From Kitasatospora sp. MAA19 (lineage in GTDB: Bacteria; Actinomycetota; Actinomycetes; Streptomycetales; Streptomycetaceae), in assembly GCF_029894125.1 (NCBI RefSeq), contig NZ_JARXYZ010000023.1:62001-126000 (forward strand): a DNA stretch of 64,000 nt. Reading direction: 5' to 3'. The notes beneath the pieces are model-generated. The model was not told the DNA's origin and searched no databases. It was given only the letters and a program-made list of their open reading frames with translations. Made by a program: the position numbers and the translations under genes. Shown here one piece after another: positions 58,809 to 64,000 of the stretch (position 1 is its first letter; every line of letters begins with the position of its first letter).

Positions 58809-59689
58809 GCCGTCACCACCGCGAGCGGGCGGGAGCGCGCGATGTTCCGCTCCAGGAGTTCGGTGGACTCCCGTACGCCGATCTGGCGGCTCTCCCCGGC
58901 GCCGGCCGGCAGCCGCCCGTCGGCGACCTTCAGCCCGGCCAGCGCCTCGTCCATCGCCCGGTGGGCCGCGAACAGGCAGGGCGTGCTGTAGATCGCGACG
59001 TCCACCCCCAGCTCGGTCAGCTCGGAGAGCGACAGCCGGGGGGACTTGCCGCCGGCGATCTGGTTGAACAGCAGCGGCTTGTCCCCGACGACCCGCCGGA
59101 TCCGCTGGATCCAGTCCTCGCTGCGCACCCCGTCGACCAGCACCACGTCGGCGTCGGTGGCGGCGAGGGCCTGGGCGCGGCGCAGGATGTCCTCCTCCTC
59201 GGTGGCGTCGGTGCGGGCGACCACCAGGAGGTCCGTCCGGTTGGCGAGGACGAGGTTCAGCTTCTCCAGGTACTCCTCCAGCGGGAGGACCTGCTTGCCG
59301 TCGGCGTGGCCGCAGCGGCGCGGCCGCTTCTGGTCCTCCAGGATGACGCCGGACGCGCCGATGCGTTCGAGCCTGCGCACGACGTGGCAGGCGACCTCGG
59401 GATCGACGTAGCCGTCGTCGATGTCCACCAGGAGGTGGTGCTGGGGGAAGGCGCCGCGCAGCCGTTCGACGAAGCCGACCATGTCCGGCCAGGCGATGAA
59501 CCCGATGTCGGGCAGGCCGTAGTAGGAGGCGGCGAAGCCGAACCCGGAGACGAACATGCCGTTGTAGTGCTCGGCCGCGATGGAGGCCGAGTACATGTCG
59601 TAGACGCCGATCAGGGGCGTGGTTCCGGGGCTCGCGATCTCCTCGCGGAGCCGCTGCCCGTGACCCGACGCCGTGAATCCGTGCAACAA
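58805..59689 (-). CDS. Isocitrate lyase/PEP mutase family protein
   Basis: A 294-residue protein using a TTG start with AGGAGAAGG upstream. The TIM-barrel family motifs are evident: TPLIGVYDMYSASIAAEHY, FGFAASYYGLPDIGFIAWPD, VDIDDGYVDPEVACHVV (metal Asp residues), GVILEDQKRPRRCGHADGKQ (the loop corresponding to the KKCGH motif of isocitrate lyase) and VARTDATEEEDILRRAQALA. Family members make or break C-C or P-C bonds next to a carboxylate (2-methylisocitrate lyase, oxaloacetate hydrolase, carboxyPEP mutase). It heads an operon with a small secreted protein and an anion transporter. Confidence 0.9.
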   Translation of the reverse strand: MLHGFTASGHGQRLREEIASPGTTPLIGVYDMYSASIAAEHYNGMFVSGFGFAASYYGLPDIGFIAWPDMVGFVERLRGAFPQHHLLVDIDDGYVDPEVACHVVRRLERIGASGVILEDQKRPRRCGHADGKQVLPLEEYLEKLNLVLANRTDLLVVARTDATEEEDILRRAQALAATDADVVLVDGVRSEDWIQRIRRVVGDKPLLFNQIAGGKSPRLSLSELTELGVDVAIYSTPCLFAAHRAMDEALAGLKVADGRLPAGAGESRQIGVRESTELLERNIARSRPLAVVTA

Positions 59690-59724
59690 GGCCTTCTCCT
59701 CACCTGCGGTGACTTTGCCTGATC

Positions 59725-59743
59725 TTGGTCTTCCTTAGACCAA
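59725..59743. promoter_or_regulatory. Inverted repeat upstream of PEP-mutase-family operon
   Basis: TTGGTCT-TCCTT-AGACCAA lies 36 bp before the TTG start of the leftward operon. The arms resemble GntR-family half-sites (TGGTCT/AGACCA), but the spacer is longer than in known Streptomyces DasR sites. Confidence 0.4.
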
Positions 59744-59831
59744 ACTGAGGTGTCATCACTATGCGCGCTTTAATGTTCCGTGGGCAAATCTTTAAAGGAG
59801 ATTCACCCGTTAGAGTGAGGGATTGAATTGC

Positions 59832-59850
59832 ACATATGACAGACATATGA
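59832..59850. promoter_or_regulatory. 11-bp-period direct repeat before small ORF
   Basis: ACATATGA occurs twice with an 11-bp period just before the ribosome site of the Clp-N-like gene, inside the most AT-rich stretch of the region. Repeats one helical turn apart fit a regulator or sigma-factor site. Confidence 0.4.
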
Positions 59851-59862
59851 AAGGGCGATGGT

Positions 59863-60084
59863 GTGGAGCCCAGGATGGGGGCGTCCGCCGGGCTCGCACT
59901 GGAGCGGAGCTTCGCCACCGCTCGCACGACGGACCTGCGGTCGGCACATGTGCTCCTCGGGATCCGGCAGGCTCAGGTCGGCACCGTGCCACGCGCCCTC
60001 GCCCTGGCCGGCATCGATCAGGCCGAACTGGCGGACCGCGTACGGCAGATGCTCGACGTCGGGATCAGTGATCACCGGAAGTAG
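59863..60084 (+). CDS. Small Clp-N-domain-like protein
   Basis: A 73-residue protein from GTG with AAGGGCG upstream. The sequence (LALERSFATARTTDLRSAHV, LLGIRQAQVGTVPRALALAG, IDQAELADRVRQMLD) follows the Clp repeat (N) domain pattern: helix, then xxHxLLGL, then a second helix with A-x-AL-x-x-x-G-ID. A normal Clp N domain has two such repeats; here there is about one. Stand-alone Clp-N proteins bind protease adaptors or substrates in other bacteria. It is divergent from the PEP-mutase-family operon. Confidence 0.6.
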   Translation: MEPRMGASAGLALERSFATARTTDLRSAHVLLGIRQAQVGTVPRALALAGIDQAELADRVRQMLDVGISDHRK

Positions 60085-60158
60085 CTGACATGGCCGGTTC
60101 GATGCTGTGGAGTGGGTCGGACGGTCATCGTCAGGTCGCACACGACGAGGAGAATCGC

Positions 60159-61316
60159 ATGCACCAGCACACTGCTCGTACGGACGGCGGCCGGCCGGGC
60201 GCCGAACCAGCCGGGGCTGCGGGCACGGCACCTGAGCCCGCGTCGGCCTCAAGCGCCGAGGGCTACGAGGCGATCCAGCACGTGCTGGAGCTGGCCGTGG
60301 CCCGAGGCGGCCTCCCCGGCATCCTCGTCGAGGTCCGCGACGGCACCCGGCCGTGGTTCGGGACCGCGGGAGTGGCCGACACCCGGACCGGCGGCAGGCG
60401 CTCACCGCAGGACCGGTTCCGCATCGGCAGCATCAGCAAGACGTTCGTGGCCACCGTCGTGCTGCAACTGGCGGCCGAAGGCCGGCTGAGCCTGGACGAC
60501 ACCGCGGACCGGTGGCTGCCCGGCGTGCTGCACGGCCACCACGACGGTGCCGGGGTGAACATCAGGATGCTGCTCAACCACACCAGCGGGATCTTCAACT
60601 ACACCGATGACGTGGAAGCACTGAACCGCCACGAGACGCACACCCCCGAGTCGCTGGTGCAGATCGCCACATCCCATCCGCCCGCCTTCACGCCGGGTTC
60701 GGACTGGGCGTACTCCAACACCAACTACGTCCTCGCAGGCATGATCGTCGAACGGGCCACCGGCCGCGCGCTCGCCGAGGAGATCACGGAGCGGATCTCC
60801 CGTCCGTTCGGACTGACCGGCACGTACCTGCCGCACGGCGGCGACCCGACGATCCACGGGCCGCATTCCCGGCACTACACGAAGCTGTTCCAAACCGGCC
60901 CGGGGGCGCCGGTCCACGACGCGACCGAGCTCGATCCGTCGGTGTTCTGGGCCGCCGGCGGCATGATCTCCACCGCCGGGGACCTCAACCGGTTCTTCGG
61001 CGCCCTGCTGGGAGGCCGGATACTGCCGCCGGACCGGCAACGCGACATGTTCACCACCGTGCCCACCCGCGACTGGATTTCCGACGCCGCCTACGGTCTC
61101 GGTGTCTCCTCGGTGAGACTGCCCTGCGGGGTGACGGTCTGGGGCATGGGGGGTGCGCTCTTCGGATCGTGGTCCTACGCCTACGGCGCCCGCGATGGCG
61201 AACAGATGGTCACCGTCAACGTCAACGGCGACTGGAGCGACGGCGGCTGGGACGACCCCATCGGTGTCTTCACCGATCTGCTCCAGGCGAGGTTCTGCCG
61301 CCGGAGCGGTATCTGA
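60159..61316 (+). CDS. Serine beta-lactamase-like hydrolase / D-Ala-D-Ala carboxypeptidase family
   Basis: A 385-residue protein from ATG (MHQHTARTDGGRPGAEP) with GAGGAG upstream; the frame extends upstream without a better site. The catalytic motifs of the class C/R61 family are present: FRIGSISKTFVATVVLQLA with the SxxK serine near residue 92, the YSN triad DWAYSNTNYVLAGMIVERA near residue 185, and a C-terminal GMGGALFGSWSYAYG in the place of the KTG strand. No signal peptide is seen, so it is probably cytoplasmic and an esterase or peptidase rather than a wall enzyme. A repeat spans its stop. Confidence 0.88.
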   Translation: MHQHTARTDGGRPGAEPAGAAGTAPEPASASSAEGYEAIQHVLELAVARGGLPGILVEVRDGTRPWFGTAGVADTRTGGRRSPQDRFRIGSISKTFVATVVLQLAAEGRLSLDDTADRWLPGVLHGHHDGAGVNIRMLLNHTSGIFNYTDDVEALNRHETHTPESLVQIATSHPPAFTPGSDWAYSNTNYVLAGMIVERATGRALAEEITERISRPFGLTGTYLPHGGDPTIHGPHSRHYTKLFQTGPGAPVHDATELDPSVFWAAGGMISTAGDLNRFFGALLGGRILPPDRQRDMFTTVPTRDWISDAAYGLGVSSVRLPCGVTVWGMGGALFGSWSYAYGARDGEQMVTVNVNGDWSDGGWDDPIGVFTDLLQARFCRRSGI

Positions 61317-61344
61317 ACACCGGAGTCAGCGGTATCCGAACACC
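61305..61344. repeat. Direct repeat spanning a stop codon
   Basis: AGCGGTATCTGAACACC, which carries the serine hydrolase TGA, recurs 23 bp later as AGCGGTATCCGAACACC with TGA changed to CGA. Confidence 0.82.
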
Positions 61345-61401
61345 AGGGTCGCCGCGTCGGCCGCGTGGCCCGCGCCGCGTCGTCCGTGGCCCGAGGGGGC
61401 G

Positions 61402-62313
61402 TCAGGAGGTCGGCACCGGGCGGACGGCGCGGCGTTCGCGCAGCGTCCGGAGCACCCGGCGGGTCGCCCGGGTGGCGACCGGCGGGAGCAGGTCCAGCGC
61501 GAGCCGGCGCGGGGCGGACTGCTGCACGGGGGCCTTGACCTGGTAGTTGAGCCGCAGCACCTGTCCCCCGGCGATGGTGTCGTCGTCCACCGTGTAGCCC
61601 TCGGCCGGCCAGTCGCGCGCCAGCAGGACCTGCCGGACGGCCGCGGCGTCGCCCCAGGTGCCGTAGAACTTCATCGGGGTGAGCAGCACCGGTCGCAGGC
61701 CGCCCGTGAAGACCGCCTCCCAGACCGCCGCCGACACGCCGGGGGTGTGCTCGGAGCGGTAGTCGTCGAGCGCGACGACGCCGTTCTCGGCCAGCGCCGC
61801 CCTGGCCACCGCGATGTCCCCGGCGACGTGCTCGTACAGGTGGGAGGCGTCGATGTGAGCGAACCGGCAGCTGCCGGCCGGGATCCGGCCGTCGGCCAGC
61901 ACCGAGGTGGGCGCCTGCACGATCTCCGGCAACGTGGTGTGGAAGGCGAGGTAGTTGGCCTCGAAGGCGCTCCGGGTGAGGGTCTTCCGGTAGGACATCG
62001 CCATCTCGGCGGCGTTGTCCGCGTCGCCCGCCTCGGAGTCGAACAGGTCGCAGACGGTCAGCCGTTCGCCGGGCCGGAGGTGGTCGCCGAGCAGGACGGC
62101 GCTGCGGCCGAGGTAGCTGCCGAGTTCGAGGATGTCGCCGGCGACGCCCGCCGTGGTCTGGGCGGCCAGCAGATGGCCGAAGGCCGCCCGGTCGAGCCGG
62201 AAGAACCAGCCGGGGATGTCGTCCCGGGTCAGCGGCGCGGGGCGGGCGGCGGCGGTCTCGGCGGTGGGCACGGCGGCCTCCAGGAGGGCGGGCGGGGCGC
62301 GGTGGCGGTTCAC
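61402..62313 (-). CDS. Class I SAM-dependent methyltransferase (TylF-like)
   Basis: A 303-residue protein from GTG. The nucleotide-binding part reads GDILELGSYLGRSAVLLGDH, then LTVCDLFDSEAGDADNAAEM, and the acid strand RFAHIDASHLYEHVAGDIAV followed by GVVALDDYRSEHTPGVSAAV, the order seen in Methyltransf_24/TylF-type enzymes, in which Asp residues bind a metal near the substrate. Such enzymes methylate sugars or small polyphenols in secondary metabolism. It has a basic C-terminal tail. No sugar-biosynthesis genes are near. The substrate is unknown. Confidence 0.85.
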   Translation of the reverse strand: MNRHRAPPALLEAAVPTAETAAARPAPLTRDDIPGWFFRLDRAAFGHLLAAQTTAGVAGDILELGSYLGRSAVLLGDHLRPGERLTVCDLFDSEAGDADNAAEMAMSYRKTLTRSAFEANYLAFHTTLPEIVQAPTSVLADGRIPAGSCRFAHIDASHLYEHVAGDIAVARAALAENGVVALDDYRSEHTPGVSAAVWEAVFTGGLRPVLLTPMKFYGTWGDAAAVRQVLLARDWPAEGYTVDDDTIAGGQVLRLNYQVKAPVQQSAPRRLALDLLPPVATRATRRVLRTLRERRAVRPVPTS

Positions 62314-62465
62314 GCCGCGGAGGGGAAGCCGTGGACGTGAGGCGGATCATCATAGCGATGCCGGGGCGGGGCTGGGACCCGTTGCGGGACGGTCCAATTC
62401 CGGGCGCTCGGTCGGCCGTTCGGATCCGTCCGCAGCCCCGGCCGGACCCGCCGGACCGGCCGGCC

Positions 62466-62993
62466 CTAGCCGTCCAGTTCCGCGATGGTCTCGGTGAGCC
62501 AGGCCCGCTCGGCCGCCGTGGAGGCGCGGGCGACCAGCAGCATGCCGCGCCGGAAGGGGTTCGGCTCCCGCTCGGCGGTGACCGGGTGGCCGTCCGCGTC
62601 CTGGAAGAAGCTGCTCGGCTCGTCCAGGAAGGCCAGCCGGCGCCGGAGTACGGCCGCCTGCTGGGGCGGGTCGGCGAGGTGGTGCAGGAAGGCGGCGTGG
62701 GCGAAGAACCGGATCTGGTCCGTGATCTCGGCCTGCTCCGGGTCGGCCAGTCGGCGCCGCAGCTCGGCCCGGCCCTCCTCGGTGAGCTCCAGGGTCTGGC
62801 GCGGCGCGGCTCCGCTGCCGGGCTCGGCGCGGCGGCGCAGCAGTCCGGCCTTCTCCAGCCGGGTGATGGCGGGGTAGAGCGCGCCGTCGCTGACCGGCCG
62901 GACGTGGCCGGTGAGGCCGGTGATGCGGGACTTGAGCTGGTAGCCGTGCAGCGGCTGGTCGAACAGGAAGCCCAGGATCGCGAGGGTCAGCAC
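62466..62993 (-). CDS. PadR-family transcriptional regulator
   Basis: A 175-residue protein from GTG. It begins VLTLAILGFLFDQPLHGYQL, the strict PadR signature, followed by SDGALYPAITRLEKAGLLRR for the recognition helix and wing, and a C-terminal dimer helix bundle of the Vir_act_alpha_C type (DPEQAEITDQIRFFAHAAFL, PPQQAAVLRRRLAFLDE). PadR repressors of this kind control multidrug exporters and are released by phenolic or drug ligands. It faces the MATE gene, and three tandem 15-bp near-palindromes lie between them. Confidence 0.92.
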   Translation of the reverse strand: MLTLAILGFLFDQPLHGYQLKSRITGLTGHVRPVSDGALYPAITRLEKAGLLRRRAEPGSGAAPRQTLELTEEGRAELRRRLADPEQAEITDQIRFFAHAAFLHHLADPPQQAAVLRRRLAFLDEPSSFFQDADGHPVTAEREPNPFRRGMLLVARASTAAERAWLTETIAELDG

Positions 62994-63039
62994 GGTCGAA
63001 GCCCTTTCGTCGGAGTGCGCCCCATGGCGCGCCCATGCT

Positions 63040-63084
63040 ACCTCTTGTCGAGGTGCCTCTATAAGAGGTATCTCTATTCGAGGC
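63040..63084. promoter_or_regulatory. Three contiguous 15-bp near-palindromic operators
   Basis: ACCTCTTGTCGAGGT, GCCTCTATAAGAGGT and ATCTCTATTCGAGGC follow each other without a gap; each is a YCTCT-N4/5-GAGG dyad. They lie between the divergent PadR and MATE genes. Sites spaced exactly 15 bp apart would put PadR dimers on alternating faces of the helix, suggesting co-operative binding. Confidence 0.7.
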
Positions 63085-63170
63085 GCCGTGGGACTCGATG
63101 CGGGCCGGGTCGGATCCGCCCACGAGGCGCGTCCAGGGGCCGCCGGGTGGCGGCGGAACGGGGGAGGAAC

Positions 63171-64000
63171 ATGCGCGGGCATCCGTCGCGGCTGATCGCC
63201 TTGGCCGGGCCGGTCTACGCCGAACTGCTGTCCGGGGTCGTCGCCTCGGCGATCGGCACCTTCTGGGTGGCCGGCCTCGGCGGGGCCGCCGTCGCCGCCG
63301 TCACCCTGGCCGGCGCCGTGGAGAACCTGCTGCTCGGGCTCGTCCTGGTGGTCGGCTCGGGCACCAGCGTGCGGCTCTCCCGAGCCCTCGGCGCCGGCGA
63401 CCGCGACGCCGCCGCCCGCACCACCCGCGCGGCCTGGCGGCTCTGCGCGGCGGGTGGCATCGCCCTCGCCGTCCCCGGCTTCCTGCTGCGCGACCGCCTG
63501 GCCGGCGCCTTCCTGGACGGCGACGCCGCCGCCCTCGCCGCCGACTACTTCACCGTCGCCTTCCCGGCGTTCACCCTGTTCTTCGCCCAGCGCGTCGCCG
63601 ACGAACTGTTCAAGGGCACGGGCGACACCCGCACCCCGATGCGGATCGCCCTGTTGTCGAACGCGCTGCTGCTCGCCCTCGACCCGCTGCTCGTCCTCGG
63701 CGCCGGCCTCGGCGTGACCGGCGCCGCGCTGGCGCTGGCCGCCTCGCGGGCGGTCGCCCTCGCCGTCACCCTGCGGCTGCGGCCGCGGATGCCCGCGCCC
63801 GCCGGGGGAGTCGGCACGGCGGCGGGCCGGATCGTCCGCGCGGGAGCGCCGTTCGGTCTGGACTTCACCGCCCGGATGGCGGTCGGCACGGCCCAACTCG
63901 CCCTGGTCGCGGGCTTCGGCGTCGCGGCGGTGGCCGGGTACGGCGTGGGCTACCGGATGCTGCTGGTCGTCACCATGGCCTTCTACGCGCTCCGCCAGGC
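63171..64000 (+). CDS. MATE-family efflux transporter (cut by window edge)
   Basis: The first 276 residues are visible from ATG (MRGHPSRLIALAGPVYAELL) with GGGGAGG upstream. It shows the MATE pattern: an N-terminal helix ending GPVYAELLSGVVASAIGTFW, then VAGLGGAAVAAVTLAGAVEN, LLLGLVLVVGSGTSVRLSRA, LGAGDRDAAARTTRAAW and the second-half start GAPFGLDFTARMAVGTAQLA. MATE proteins expel cationic or hydrophobic drugs in exchange for protons or sodium. It is divergent from a PadR repressor, the common inducible-efflux layout. The C-terminal half is outside the window. Confidence 0.93.
   Translation, partial: MRGHPSRLIALAGPVYAELLSGVVASAIGTFWVAGLGGAAVAAVTLAGAVENLLLGLVLVVGSGTSVRLSRALGAGDRDAAARTTRAAWRLCAAGGIALAVPGFLLRDRLAGAFLDGDAAALAADYFTVAFPAFTLFFAQRVADELFKGTGDTRTPMRIALLSNALLLALDPLLVLGAGLGVTGAALALAASRAVALAVTLRLRPRMPAPAGGVGTAAGRIVRAGAPFGLDFTARMAVGTAQLALVAGFGVAAVAGYGVGYRMLLVVTMAFYALRQ

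Noticed and set aside
59725..59743. Calling the inverted repeat a DasR (dre) site
   Set aside because: Half-sites resemble the consensus but the 5-bp insertion between them breaks the known spacing.

Overview
The window is GC-rich actinobacterial DNA: third codon positions are almost all G or C, GTG and TTG starts are frequent, and genes are often joined by 4-nt stop/start overlaps. Secreted tripeptidyl-aminopeptidase-type hydrolases, LLM-class F420 oxidoreductases and a cytoplasmic-type contractile injection locus point to a Streptomycetaceae chromosome (Streptomyces or Kitasatospora). I see no tRNA, rRNA, CRISPR array, integrase or complete transposase gene.

Layout. 1-6 kb: a MarR-controlled NmrA/membrane-protein set, a flavin monooxygenase facing its TetR regulator, and a secreted peptidase. 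6-15 kb: a MacB/FtsX-type export system (two ATPases, two very large permeases). 15-24 kb: acyl-adenylating enzyme, P-loop kinase-like protein, short-chain dehydrogenase, type II thioesterase, styrene-monooxygenase-like flavoprotein and an ABC-2 exporter; these look like parts of specialised metabolism but no PKS or NRPS module is present. 23-29 kb: a LysR/DJ-1 pair, a secreted adenosine deaminase and an esterase/TetR pair. 29.4-52.6 kb: a phage-tail-like contractile injection system (CIS). 52.6-64 kb: a MITE-like element, an F420 oxidoreductase, a GMC-oxidoreductase operon, a PEP-mutase-family/transporter operon, a serine hydrolase, a methyltransferase, and a PadR/MATE divergent pair cut by the right edge.

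The CIS locus is the centrepiece. In order it has an Ig-like membrane protein facing a LuxR-type regulator, then an exported beta-propeller protein, a Pvc16-like DUF4255 protein, an AAA+ ATPase (Pvc15-like), one sheath, a first tube protein, a tail-assembly-like protein, a 52-residue DUF6760-type protein, a 1,243-residue Pro/Ala-rich protein with about 13 VQR motifs, a second tube protein, a LysM hub protein, a VgrG-like spike, a PAAR tip, a gp25-like wedge, a baseplate J-like protein, a tail protein I-like protein and a zinc-ribbon membrane protein placed like CisA of S. coelicolor. Most genes overlap by 4 nt. No tail-fibre gene and no recognisable coiled-coil tape measure is present, which fits the intracellular, stress-triggered CIS known from Streptomyces rather than a secreted toxin-delivery particle.

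Two structural themes recur and may be new. First, three micro-ORFs (37-53 codons) each bridge two larger genes with a 4-nt overlap at both ends. Second, at least six genes have short tandem duplications that span their stop codon. Regulator genes sit beside clear palindromic operators in several places.
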